DNA from: Mongoliibacter ruber
Lineage (GTDB): Bacteria; Bacteroidota; Bacteroidia; Cytophagales; Cyclobacteriaceae
Reading direction: 5' to 3'
Assembly (NCBI RefSeq): GCF_003003005.1
Contig: NZ_PVTR01000004.1
Location: forward strand, 62,001 to 126,000
DNA: 64,000 bases
The first letter of the stretch is position 1; each line of letters opens with the position of its first letter. Below are positions 36,501 through 45,551 of the stretch, one piece after another. A program made the position numbers and the translations under genes. The notes under the pieces were generated by a model. The model searched no databases, was not told the DNA's origin, and worked only from the letters and a program-made list of their open reading frames with translations.

Positions 36501-39140
36501 TCAATTATTTGTGAAATTACTGATCAATAAGGCCAATGTGGCCATGCTGGTAGCCAGTCCAATCCATGCCTGCGGCGTCATTGGCTGCCTTTCTGGCTTC
36601 TGAGGCACGATGATCTCAGCACCTGGTTCTATGTGTGGGTAGAATTTAACAAACAAAAATTTCCTGGTCCTTTGTACATCACCATTGGCATAAACCACGT
36701 AAGATTTGCCTCTTCTGGCATCTTCTGTAAATCCACCTGCACGGGAAATATAGGATTTAAAACCTCTCAACTCTTGGTACCTTGCTGTCGTTGGGAACAA
36801 TACTTCACCACGCATCCTTACTGTCTGAAGCTCTTTTGGAATGCTAATGATATCACCTTCTTCTAATATCAAATCTTGGGCTGAACCAGGATTTGCCATA
36901 ATAGTACCTAGGTTGATACCAATAAGTTCCTGCTCCTTAAACTCATACTGAACCAAAGAAGTATCTCCTACCGAAACATCCTGGAGCCTTTCTGCACGGA
37001 ATCTTGAAGCCAAGGTCTGTTTTTCCTTTTCTTCCATTTTGACCTTTGCCTCTTCCTTATCCAACAACCTCTTTTCAATTCTTTCTAAAGCTATGTCTTC
37101 AGCTTCACTGAGACTCATTCCTTCTCGCGTCAGCTTGGCTACTACAGATCTCAGGTTCTGCTCCTTGATTTCACTTTCTGTCAAAGGTTGAAAATACTCC
37201 GTCCTTCTGATCAAGGTCGCTCCTTTTGGATAGGCAAATTGATTCAATCCACCTGCTCTTCTGATCAAATCAGAAATCCTTTCATTAGCATTACTCAGCG
37301 CGAATTCACCCGGGTAAAAAACTTCCCCTTGCACTTCTACTATCCTTTCTCTCTGAAATCCCGGACTTCTTCTTACAAAAATATGGTCAAATGGCTGAAG
37401 GATAACCGAGGCATCTTCCGAACTGAGGTTGAGTTGTGGATCCACATCGATATTGATAATCTCAGCAATTTTTCCGGAGATATCATTTCTTACCCTTCTA
37501 GCAATTTCTATATAAGAATTTGAAGCTGCATCTTTGAAACCACCTGCTTTTAGAACCAAATCGGAAACGGTTAAATTTTCAGCATAGGCATAAGCACCGG
37601 GGATATTGATTTCACCTGTAATTCTGACATAATATTCTTCTTTCAAATCATACCTACTTGGGATACTCAATACATCTTCTCTTCGTAATTCAATGTCAGG
37701 AACAGTTCCGTCCAAGATTCCCTTCAAATCTACGGACCTCGATTCCAAGGTCAAATCTTCTTTGGTCCTATATAATATAGCACGTCCACTAAATGCATCC
37801 CCTCTTAATCCTTCAGCTTTTTCTATCAAAGTCCTTATACCCATTCCTTCCTCAGGAATACTGAACTCTCCAGGCCTGAAAACAGCGCCGGAAACCTGAA
37901 CCCTATTCTCAAAGCGGTTGAGGCGCTCCCCTACTGTAATTTCATCTCCATCCTGTAAACTGAAACTGGAAAAGTTCTCTGTGTTTAAGTCATGAACTTT
38001 CATTTGTTCACCCGTGGCTCTTCGAATAGTCACTCGCTCTTTGTATGCCATAGAAGAAAAACCACCTGCAAAATTGATAAGGTCCAATACACTCTCCTCT
38101 GGCTTCATCTCAAAATAACCTTCTCTCCTGACAGGCCCCTTCAATTCAACTCTGTTTCTAAATGGTTGCACTATCACAACATCATTATCCCTAAGGGTGA
38201 CATTTGTGCTGTGTTCTCCTTTTATTAGAAAATCATAAATATCCACTTCGCCTATCAACTTGCTGTCTCTATAGACTTGTATGTTTCTAAAGGTTCCATT
38301 TTCATTTGGTCCTCCAGCTGCATACAAAGCATTGAAAACAGAAGCAAAGGAAGGTAAAGTATAGGTTCCGGGCTTTATCAGTTCACCTACCATTGAAACT
38401 GAAATTGACCTGATATTTCCTAACCTGATTTCCAGAAAAGTATTGGGATTGCTTCCAAGCAAACCTGAATATATTTTAGCAAGCTGTTGTCTGATCCTTG
38501 GTCTTGCCGCATCTACTGTGGAGCCACCGACTGAAATCGGACCCAAGTTTGGGATCATAATTCTACCTTCCGTTGTCACGGTCAATTCATAAGACTGCTG
38601 AGAAGCTCCATAGACATCAATAATCAATTGATCCCCAGTCCCTATCACATAACTGCCCGGAGTTGGGATATTGAGGCTTGGGTTAAAAGTCAAACTTCTG
38701 TTGTGGAAAAGCTTGTATCCAAAGATTTTCTTCTGTTCCGGAGTAAGGTCAAAGTATGGATCTGCCCGACGAATAGAATCAAAAAGCGCCGGGTTCATAT
38801 TGAATCCTGCAATCTGCCTGACCTGACCTGCCTGCTGACCTGGCCTCATCTGCTGTTGCTGCCCTGGCCTGATTCCAGATCTCAATTGCTGTATCCTATC
38901 ACGGAGTTTGCCTACTTCACTTGCAGGCATTCCTCGCTCTCTGGCATAAGCTTCCAACTGGGATTCATTCATTCCGGCAGACTCTGCACGCTTGATCAAT
39001 TGCTCAATCTGGGCATCTGAAAGGTTATCAACTTTGAGGTTTTGAATGTCGTTCATAGACTGAGAATATCCCAATTGAACTAACATAACAAAAGATAAAA
39101 CCAGAAATAGAAATTCTTTCTTTAGGAAAAATCCTTGCAT
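36501..39140 (-). CDS. wza: Wza-like polysaccharide export protein with six SLBB domains
   Basis: An outer-membrane export channel protein of 879 residues, started at the ATG at 39140 with a signal peptide MQGFFLKKEFLFLVLSFVM and cleavage near GYSQ; an in-frame GTG at 39161 is less likely. After an unusual helical, glutamine-rich N-terminal region (RPGQQQQMRPGQQAGQ near 105) comes the Poly_export domain (SYVIGTGDQLIIDVYG). Six SLBB beta-grasp units follow, marked by VSMVGELIKPGTY, VELKGPVRREGYF, VQVSGAVFRPGEF, VRITGEINIPGAY, VEVQGEVFYPGEF and VRMRGEVLFPTTA, then a C-terminal hydrophobic helix. It is the first structural gene of the locus after the regulator. Confidence 0.9.
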   Translation of the reverse strand: MQGFFLKKEFLFLVLSFVMLVQLGYSQSMNDIQNLKVDNLSDAQIEQLIKRAESAGMNESQLEAYARERGMPASEVGKLRDRIQQLRSGIRPGQQQQMRPGQQAGQVRQIAGFNMNPALFDSIRRADPYFDLTPEQKKIFGYKLFHNRSLTFNPSLNIPTPGSYVIGTGDQLIIDVYGASQQSYELTVTTEGRIMIPNLGPISVGGSTVDAARPRIRQQLAKIYSGLLGSNPNTFLEIRLGNIRSISVSMVGELIKPGTYTLPSFASVFNALYAAGGPNENGTFRNIQVYRDSKLIGEVDIYDFLIKGEHSTNVTLRDNDVVIVQPFRNRVELKGPVRREGYFEMKPEESVLDLINFAGGFSSMAYKERVTIRRATGEQMKVHDLNTENFSSFSLQDGDEITVGERLNRFENRVQVSGAVFRPGEFSIPEEGMGIRTLIEKAEGLRGDAFSGRAILYRTKEDLTLESRSVDLKGILDGTVPDIELRREDVLSIPSRYDLKEEYYVRITGEINIPGAYAYAENLTVSDLVLKAGGFKDAASNSYIEIARRVRNDISGKIAEIINIDVDPQLNLSSEDASVILQPFDHIFVRRSPGFQRERIVEVQGEVFYPGEFALSNANERISDLIRRAGGLNQFAYPKGATLIRRTEYFQPLTESEIKEQNLRSVVAKLTREGMSLSEAEDIALERIEKRLLDKEEAKVKMEEKEKQTLASRFRAERLQDVSVGDTSLVQYEFKEQELIGINLGTIMANPGSAQDLILEEGDIISIPKELQTVRMRGEVLFPTTARYQELRGFKSYISRAGGFTEDARRGKSYVVYANGDVQRTRKFLFVKFYPHIEPGAEIIVPQKPERQPMTPQAWIGLATSMATLALLISNFTNN

Positions 39141-39300
39141 AGATATTTTCGATGTTTTCACGAATTAACGTAGTTTTTTTAAAGATATTAGATTTTTTGG
39201 GTAATAATGACGTTTGGATACAGCTTCGCCCTTTCAGTCACAATTTTGCACTTGACATTCTACATTTAGCAATCCTTCTTACTGCAGATTCAGTAAGCTT

Positions 39301-39807
39301 TTACTTGGTATATAAAATCAGCCCTTTCGGATCAATATCCCCTTGACTGATTTTGAAATCCACTTTTTTCCCGATCAGATTTTCTATTCTGACACTTAGC
39401 TTTTCGAGGTAAGCTTCATTCAGATTTTGACCCAAAATATCTACAGAAATTACTCCGCTGCTATTTCCATTGGCATAGTCTCCCGTAAGGACTACCTGCG
39501 ACACATCTCCCATACGCTCCAGTATAGCTTCCAGCAACCGGTCTAAGCCAAGGTATTTCCTTATGAGTTCATGAAGATTTTGATAAAGAGGGTGATCGGT
39601 ATTGGCTTTGTACTCTATTTTATTTTTCTCAGACTGTTTCACCAAAAACCCTGCCTCGGTAAGGTGATTCAGTTCTTTTCTGATAGCATTGGTAGATTCT
39701 CCAAACTCATCTGCCAGACCTCTTAAGTGACTTTGATTATTCTCATTAATAAAAAATTTGACCAAAAGCTTTAGCCTAGTCTTTGATGTGATTAAAGATT
39801 CTAACAT
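39301..39807 (-). CDS. Winged-helix regulator with a nucleotidyltransferase-like C-terminal domain
   Basis: A 168-residue protein. Residues 1-65 form a winged helix-turn-helix (LRGLADEFGESTNAIRKELNHLTEAGFLVKQ), and the rest looks like a degenerate MNT-type nucleotidyltransferase domain (VVLTGDYANGNSSGVISVDILG), in which the usual catalytic GSxxxG/DxD acidic residues are not intact. It is the gene immediately upstream of wza on the same strand (160-bp gap) and has its own strong promoter, so it is a good candidate for the regulator of the polysaccharide locus. The effector is unknown. Confidence 0.78.
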   Translation of the reverse strand: MLESLITSKTRLKLLVKFFINENNQSHLRGLADEFGESTNAIRKELNHLTEAGFLVKQSEKNKIEYKANTDHPLYQNLHELIRKYLGLDRLLEAILERMGDVSQVVLTGDYANGNSSGVISVDILGQNLNEAYLEKLSVRIENLIGKKVDFKISQGDIDPKGLILYTK

Positions 39808-39832
39808 AAAAATGGCGCTGGGAAATGAGCAA

Positions 39833-39863
39833 CAAAAGTACTCGTCTAGTTTTCAAAAGCAAA
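39833..39863 (-). promoter_or_regulatory. Bacteroidetes-type promoter of the regulator gene
   Basis: On the minus strand TTTG (39860-39863), exactly 19 bases, then TACTTTTG (39833-39840) match the -33 TTTG / -7 TAnnTTTG consensus in sequence and spacing. Transcription would start about 20 bases before the ATG at 39807. Confidence 0.75.
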
Positions 39864-39970
39864 ATTTTTTCAGCTGTTTTTATTATGAAGGCAAGCGAAC
39901 GTTTATAACAGAACTTTTTTTATATTTTTTATAACTTTTAGAGAACTGTAAAAACATTTGGCTTTTGGTA

Positions 39971-40345
39971 TCAACTTCTATAGATCCCCATATCCTTTCG
40001 TTCAAATATTTTCCTAAAAAGGGAACCTGTCATGGCAGAAAATCCTCCTATCAAATACCCCAAAATGCCAGTAACCAACCAAAGAAAGTTATCGCTTTTC
40101 ACACCCATCAATACCGCCATTTGTTCGGGTAGATTTGATTCAGATTGGACAGAAATCCAGATCGTCAAGACAAACCAAGTCAGACCAAATGCAAAACCAG
40201 CTGCAAAAAACGCTGGCCATGGTCTCGGATTAATGGCTATGGCCAGTAAGGAAACGAGAAGCATCAAAACCCAGTATGGCGCAAGTTTTCCTAAAAACAA
40301 AACCACAAGTGATGTCAGAATGGCTAATACAAAAGATTTTATCAT
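39971..40345 (-). CDS. Small integral membrane protein, function unknown
   Basis: A 124-residue protein with three to four hydrophobic segments (about 5-45, 48-70, 88-112) and the positively charged tail FRKIFERKDMG. No family recognised. It starts three bases after the stop of the penicillin-acylase-like gene, so the two form an operon. Together with that gene it might have a role in the envelope, but no motif supports a function. Confidence 0.65.
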   Translation of the reverse strand: MIKSFVLAILTSLVVLFLGKLAPYWVLMLLVSLLAIAINPRPWPAFFAAGFAFGLTWFVLTIWISVQSESNLPEQMAVLMGVKSDNFLWLVTGILGYLIGGFSAMTGSLFRKIFERKDMGIYRS

Positions 40346-40348
40346 GGT

Positions 40349-42778
40349 TTAATTACTGAACTCTGTTGAAAATATAACACCTTGAGTATCTTCTTGCGCT
40401 CTAAAGTTAAAGTTGACATACTCACCATTTGCCCATAGTTTGATGAAGTTATCGTAGTACTTACTTCCTGGATTTCCTGATTGTCCACCTGGGTAAATAC
40501 CAAAAGCGGTGACCTGATCGCCCATTTCAGCGACATAACGCCAACTCGCACCATGTCTCGAACCTGTGGCATTCAGGATCCCTGATCCTCCTCCGGTATA
40601 GATTCCTTTTCTGCTAAATGACTCAAAGTTTGGTACCAAGTGGTTGATGCTTGTGTTTTTAAACGCCGCCCAAGTGTATTCTTCATTTCCGTTTTCACTT
40701 TCCCATTTTTCTATTTTCTCTAACATACTTTGGAAACTTCCGGTGACATGATCTTTTGCACTTTTCAGAGTTGGTTTCCCCGACTTCCCAAAAATGTTGC
40801 CTTCTGGATCTTCATTCAGCAATTTTACTGTCTGATATTTGTTGGGATAGATGACCGGTACATTATCCTGATCAAGAAAAGACCAAATGGATCTATACAA
40901 GTTATCCCACCAAATTTGAAACAATACCGGCTCTTGTTGATTGGGAAATGTGTTGAAATTCCAGCCTGAAAGCATTTCCAAATACGGATTTACTTTTGCG
41001 GAATCGGTAGAGGTTATTGACGCTTCCAATAAGGAAATCATGACAGGAAGAGCTTCAGCCGCATGCAGGTGATAGGAATCAAACTGCAAAGCTTTCATAT
41101 CATCAAGGGTAAGGTTATCCATTTCCCTTAGACGGTCATTCAACCTCCTGTTTCGATAATGCTCAAAAGACTTGTCGAAAACATAATAAGGGTAATCTTC
41201 AGAAACAGAATGTTGGTTGGCAGAAGAAACAAACCCTCTGGCAGGATTTAGTGTCGCCGGGTTTTGATCAAAAGGAATATAACCTTTCCATTCAAATCTT
41301 GGGTCGTTGGCATCCATTAGAAACTTGCCTTGTCCTTCCCATTTGAGAGGAAATCTACCTTGCACCTTCATGGCGATATCTCCTTCTTTGGAAGCAAAAA
41401 CAAAATTTTGAGCGGGGGAGGTATAATGGTCTAAGGCGTCAAGGTAATCCTGATGATTTTTTCCCCTGTTGAGCATTAAGAAGGTTTTTTGCTCATTGGA
41501 TTCCATGTGTGCTGTCCATTTGAGTGCGAAATTGACATCTTGTCTTTCTCCGCGGAAGTTTTTATCAAACACCACCGGGCCATGATGGGTATAGACTACT
41601 GTATCATAAAAGGTAGCTTGTCCCTTGACCCTGATGGCCTCAATCCTGAGGTTACTTTTAATCCACCTGTCATTGTACAAGTATTCCGTTCTTTCTTCAT
41701 TTTTAAATTGGACTTTGTACCAATCTCTGGTATCCCTTGTGGCGTTGGTAACCCCCCAAGCTATACTTTCATTGAACCCTGAAATAATCCCCAAAGCTCC
41801 GGGAAGAGTGGCTCCTTTAACCTTATAGCTTGGAGTACTCAGTTGCATGGCGTACCAAAGGGAAGGCAGGTTAAGTCCCAAATGCGGATCGTTTGCAATC
41901 AGTGCCTTACCGTTTTTGGTTTTTTTAGGCGCCACTGCCCAGTTGTTTGAACCTACACCATCTTCCGGCTGAGGAAGGGTGGAGACGATTATTTTTTCAT
42001 CAGGATAATTTAGACCATCTGGTTTTACTACCTCCAGAGCTGTGAAATCCCATTTTTTACCCGCTTCAATTACTGGATCATTGTCTTCAGGAAAATCAGG
42101 ATACAACTCATTCAGCAAGGTTTCCCCGAGAATGATTCTGAGATTGGTGAATTCCAGGTCGGCATCTCCGACCAGCATATCCGCCATATACTTTAGCAAC
42201 AGAAAGCTTTTGTAAATCGACCAAGGTTCTGGCCTGTAGTTGAGGATTTTATATTCTAAGGGTAATTCCGAATAACTCAGCTCGGAGATATATTGGTTGA
42301 CTCCATCTGTATAAGACTGTACCAAAAGGTAACTTTCGGGGTCACTCTCTTTGATATATGACATGGCATTTTCCGCACTAAACGGCAAGCCTTTTCTTCT
42401 CGCCAACTTATCGACATCCAGCGCTATTGAGCCTACTATTTCAGATATCCTGCCAGCTGCAGCCATGGTCTGGAATTCCATTTGCCACAACCTGTGTTTG
42501 GCTGTCACATAACCTTGTACTTTGTAAAGGTCTTCTTCATTTTCTGCAAAAATATGTGGAATCAAGTGCTCATCGTACTGCACTTTGACAGGTGCTTTTA
42601 GGCCAACAAGCCTAATACTTTTATCTCGTTTGTGGTCTTCGGAATATGAATTTTGCCAAAATCCCTGATTGGGATCAAGTAGTTTGCCCAATGGAGGAAC
42701 GGAGCCAAATTGAATAGAAAGGGCAACACCCAGTGAAAGCGTGATCAGAAGAGAAACTAAGAAAGCGAAGTAACGCAT
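40349..42778 (-). CDS. Penicillin acylase-family Ntn hydrolase
   Basis: A secreted or periplasmic amidase of the N-terminal nucleophile family. From the ATG at 42778 (809 residues) it starts with a signal peptide (MRYFAFLVSLLITLSLGVALS). The precursor is cut to alpha and beta chains; the catalytic serine that becomes the beta-chain N-terminus lies in DGVGSNNWAVAP, followed by the usual IANDPHLGLNLPSLWY and FNESIAWGVTNATRD. Known members cleave beta-lactam side chains or N-acyl homoserine lactones; the substrate here is unknown. ATGs at 42844 and a TTG at 42880 extend the frame, but the latter lies inside the terminator of the upstream gene. Confidence 0.88.
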   Translation of the reverse strand: MRYFAFLVSLLITLSLGVALSIQFGSVPPLGKLLDPNQGFWQNSYSEDHKRDKSIRLVGLKAPVKVQYDEHLIPHIFAENEEDLYKVQGYVTAKHRLWQMEFQTMAAAGRISEIVGSIALDVDKLARRKGLPFSAENAMSYIKESDPESYLLVQSYTDGVNQYISELSYSELPLEYKILNYRPEPWSIYKSFLLLKYMADMLVGDADLEFTNLRIILGETLLNELYPDFPEDNDPVIEAGKKWDFTALEVVKPDGLNYPDEKIIVSTLPQPEDGVGSNNWAVAPKKTKNGKALIANDPHLGLNLPSLWYAMQLSTPSYKVKGATLPGALGIISGFNESIAWGVTNATRDTRDWYKVQFKNEERTEYLYNDRWIKSNLRIEAIRVKGQATFYDTVVYTHHGPVVFDKNFRGERQDVNFALKWTAHMESNEQKTFLMLNRGKNHQDYLDALDHYTSPAQNFVFASKEGDIAMKVQGRFPLKWEGQGKFLMDANDPRFEWKGYIPFDQNPATLNPARGFVSSANQHSVSEDYPYYVFDKSFEHYRNRRLNDRLREMDNLTLDDMKALQFDSYHLHAAEALPVMISLLEASITSTDSAKVNPYLEMLSGWNFNTFPNQQEPVLFQIWWDNLYRSIWSFLDQDNVPVIYPNKYQTVKLLNEDPEGNIFGKSGKPTLKSAKDHVTGSFQSMLEKIEKWESENGNEEYTWAAFKNTSINHLVPNFESFSRKGIYTGGGSGILNATGSRHGASWRYVAEMGDQVTAFGIYPGGQSGNPGSKYYDNFIKLWANGEYVNFNFRAQEDTQGVIFSTEFSN

Positions 42779-42852
42779 AGGAGATGAACTGATAAAACAG
42801 AGCTTGAATTTAAAAAGAATAAAATTACCTAATACTTTACTCATAAGATAAT

Positions 42853-42887
42853 TAAAAAAAAATCCCCTTTGCTGTGGCAAAGGGGAT
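42853..42887 (-). terminator. Intrinsic terminator after the DUF2911 gene
   Basis: ATCCCCTTTGC (42862-42872), loop TGTG, then its exact complement (42877-42887), an 11-bp stem, followed on the minus strand by nine T (42853-42861). It lies 21 bases after the stop of the gene at 42908. Confidence 0.9.
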
Positions 42888-42907
42888 CGAAATGTTAATT
42901 ATCTCAA

Positions 42908-43483
42908 CTACTCTATAACTATTGGAAGCTTCAATTTCTCCCATCTGACCACAATGCCAGGTGATTCTATAGCTATGGTCAATTGCTCTTGGCTTTGGTC
43001 CACAAATTCAGGAGTAGATTCAACCCTCAAAACATCATTTTCTTCCTTGTATTGGAAGTGACCGTGTTCCAAATCCCATTCAGAATTAAAGATCACTGTA
43101 TAATTTCCTGATTGTTTTGGAATTGTAAACAAAGAATACCTTCCAGCTTTGAGTTCAGAACCTTCCACCATTACATCTTTGTCAAAATCCACGTAAGTAG
43201 ATTCGTTTGCTCCAGTTCTCCAAACTTCATTGTAAGGAACTAAATCTCCCCATACTACCCTTCCTTTTACTGAAGGTGCTCCGTATTGGATTTCTACTTT
43301 AGCATCCCCAATCGTCCCTTCTAATTTCCTCAAGGGGCTTGGTCTTTGAGCAGTTTCCGATTCTTCCGTTACAGTTTCTTCCACTACTTCATTACTTTCA
43401 TTGTTTTGTCCGCCGCCACATGCAGTGAGAAAAGCAAATCCAGATGCCAAGGCGATGTTCATTAAAAGATTGGTGTTTTTCAT
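42908..43483 (-). CDS. DUF2911 lipoprotein
   Basis: A 191-residue lipoprotein: signal peptide with lipobox LTAC (Cys at about residue 22), an acidic linker (about 25-48, EESNEVVEETVTEE-type), then a DUF2911 domain with GRVVWGDLVPYNEVWRTGANEST and AGRYSLFTIPKQ. The function of this Bacteroidota family is unknown; the beta-rich domain sits in the envelope. It is transcribed alone, ending at the terminator 20 bases downstream. Confidence 0.88.
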   Translation of the reverse strand: MKNTNLLMNIALASGFAFLTACGGGQNNESNEVVEETVTEESETAQRPSPLRKLEGTIGDAKVEIQYGAPSVKGRVVWGDLVPYNEVWRTGANESTYVDFDKDVMVEGSELKAGRYSLFTIPKQSGNYTVIFNSEWDLEHGHFQYKEENDVLRVESTPEFVDQSQEQLTIAIESPGIVVRWEKLKLPIVIE

Positions 43484-44065
43484 AAGTATCGTTTTTACGA
43501 TTCTAAGTTAAATAATTTTTGAATTACTTTCCAAAATCATTCCAAAGCGCATTTATCCCAAAGCATCTTTACACAACCGTGATAGCTACCTCTGAAAGGT
43601 ATACACTTTAAAATCAAAACTTTAATAGTTATGAATTTGAGAAAAATAACTGATGTTAACTTCTATACTTTAAAACCTATTGAGGCTCAGGAAAACTCTA
43701 TAAATTACACCAACACCTCAAATACCAATTTCTAAATAACTGTATATCTTTAGTTTAAATGCATATAATTAAAAAATAAATGACATGAACTTGGCTTTTT
43801 GTTCTAGAATTCATGCATTTAGTGCATAAAATTTAGGTGACGCAAACTGGAATCATCCGAAACAAAAATATTATCAATCAACACAAAAGACTTTTAAATC
43901 TGCTAAGGATATTGTTAATTTTCAGAATATTGAGACTATTCACCAAATAAGCGAAAATGAAATGCCATATAATCCCATACAAACAGGATCACGTAGGTAA
44001 ATGCCTCAACATTGATCAGGGTGTCAGGGCGTTCCATTTTACCTTCAAAAACTAATTACAATCAA
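43484..44065. other. 582-bp divergent intergenic region
   Basis: AT-rich sequence between two divergent lipoprotein genes. It should hold both promoters, but I see no TTTG/TAnnTTTG pair at the right spacing. A 34-codon open frame at 43631-43735 has no recognisable features. No RNA gene is apparent. Confidence 0.5.
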
Positions 44066-45409
44066 ATGAAAATTAAATTTTACAGTTTAAGCTCAGCCCT
44101 AATCCTTACTTTGCTTTCAACATTTTTCATCTCCTGCCAAAGTAATGAGGCCGCTGAAGTAAAAGTGGAGAGTCCATTCACAGGTCCAAGTCCTTGGCCT
44201 GAAATCAGGAAGGAAAGATTGGAAAAACTACTTCCCCAAGCCATGAAAGAATCTGGAATAGATGCTTGGGTAATTATTTGCAGAGAAAACAACAATGACC
44301 CCATTGCACATCATGTAGGTGGAGAAAATGCGGGAGGAACTGCCTTGTTTCTTTTTTACCTAGAAGGTGACAAAGCCATCTCAAAAGTATTTTCTCCAGT
44401 AGGCGAAGCAACAGCGCTTGGGGAATTGAAAATTCATGATGAGGTAATTCCCGTCGAAAGGGGAAAATCAGCTATCCTACAAGGTGCTGAGTTCATCAAA
44501 GGACAAAATTTTGAGAAGATAGCCATCAACAGTTCTTTTGAAGAGCTTTTGGCTGATGGGTTGAGCTATACCCAAAGAAAGACTTTGGAAGAGGCTTTGG
44601 GTAATCATGCCAGCAAATTGGTATCAGCGGAAGAATTGATTTATGAATACTTGGCCGTAAAACTTCCCTCCGAAGTAGAAATCATGACCAAAGCTGCTGA
44701 ACTGACAGCGCAGTGGCAAGTAGAAGCATACAATCAAGTCGTTCCTGGCAAAACCACTGATGCTGATGTTGCCAAATTTTTGAAGAAAAAAATGGAGGAG
44801 TATGGTGTAAAAGACGGTTGGTCTCCCGATCAAAACCCAAGTGTGAATTCAGGTCCTGACCGAGGTCACTCCCACCCTACAGACAAAGTCATAATGCCAG
44901 GTGATGTCATTCAGACTGACTTCGGCATCAGAGTTTATGACATGTGGGTATCGGACATACAGCGATTTGCTTATGTGCTCAGGGATGGTGAGACAGCGGC
45001 ACCTGATTCTGTACAATTCTACTTTGAGTCTTCTATTGGAGGTAACAGGATTGCCTTGGCTGCTATGAAACCTGGCGTGCTGGGTTATCAAGTGGATAAG
45101 GCACAAAGAGAGTGGATGGACGAAAGGGGATCAGAGTATGTTATGTGGAGTACAGGTCACCCTGTAGGTTACGTGGCGCACGATATTGGTCCAAATCTAG
45201 GTGCTGGAAACCTTCCTGACCCAAGTGTGAGACCCGCTGCCATGAAGCCACTTAAAGAAGGTATGTTGTTTGCTTTTGACGGATTCCATGCTTGGAAATT
45301 GCCTGATGGCGGTACTAAAACCATGTCTGTGGAAGAAACAGCCGTTGTAACCAGCGATGGAGCAAGATATCTGATCAAACCACAAGAGGAATTGATTTTG
45401 ATTAAATAA
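44066..45409 (+). CDS. M24-family peptidase lipoprotein (Xaa-Pro aminopeptidase-like)
   Basis: A 447-residue protein from the ATG at 44066, with a lipoprotein signal ending STFFISC. The pita-bread domain of M24 peptidases (creatinase, aminopeptidase P) fills the C-terminal half. Its metal ligands are the Asp residues of QTDFGIRVYDMWVSDIQRF, the His of STGHPVGYVAHD and the Glu of MSVEETAVVT. The remaining ligand, Glu in most homologues, is Asp here in MLFAFDGFHAW. It may cleave X-Pro peptides at the cell surface, or have altered activity. It is followed by a strong terminator. Confidence 0.85.
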   Translation: MKIKFYSLSSALILTLLSTFFISCQSNEAAEVKVESPFTGPSPWPEIRKERLEKLLPQAMKESGIDAWVIICRENNNDPIAHHVGGENAGGTALFLFYLEGDKAISKVFSPVGEATALGELKIHDEVIPVERGKSAILQGAEFIKGQNFEKIAINSSFEELLADGLSYTQRKTLEEALGNHASKLVSAEELIYEYLAVKLPSEVEIMTKAAELTAQWQVEAYNQVVPGKTTDADVAKFLKKKMEEYGVKDGWSPDQNPSVNSGPDRGHSHPTDKVIMPGDVIQTDFGIRVYDMWVSDIQRFAYVLRDGETAAPDSVQFYFESSIGGNRIALAAMKPGVLGYQVDKAQREWMDERGSEYVMWSTGHPVGYVAHDIGPNLGAGNLPDPSVRPAAMKPLKEGMLFAFDGFHAWKLPDGGTKTMSVEETAVVTSDGARYLIKPQEELILIK

Positions 45410-45413
45410 AAGC

Positions 45414-45451
45414 AAAACAGCCACTGGAAATTTCAGTGGCTGTTTTGTTTT
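45414..45451 (+). terminator. Intrinsic terminator after the M24 peptidase gene
   Basis: AAAACAGCCACTG (45414-45426), seven-base loop, then the exact complement (45434-45446), a 13-bp stem followed by GTTTTT. It lies five bases after the stop codon. Confidence 0.92.
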
Positions 45452-45505
45452 TAGACTAACTATTTTGAGTAGTTTGATTTTACCTTTCTGCGCCAAAAAC
45501 TATCT

Positions 45506-45550
45506 TTTAATTAATTAGCTGCATGATTGCGAATAATCATACAGCAATTA
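45506..45550. repeat. Palindromic intergenic element, copy 2 of 2
   Basis: The first 36 bases match 1115-1150 with four differences. Here the symmetry is longer: TAATTAGCTGCATGATT pairs nearly completely with AATCATACAGCAATTA around the GCGAAT loop. It lies just after the stop codon of the minus-strand gene at 45552, so it may end that transcript. Confidence 0.7.
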
Positions 45551-45551
45551 A

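Noticed and set aside
42779-42880. N-terminal extension of the penicillin acylase gene
   Set aside because: The upstream TTG lies within the neighbour's terminator, and the extension precedes a good signal peptide.
43631-43735. A 34-codon ATG frame in the divergent gap
   Set aside because: No motif, no promoter at a proper distance and no relatives known to me; indistinguishable from chance.
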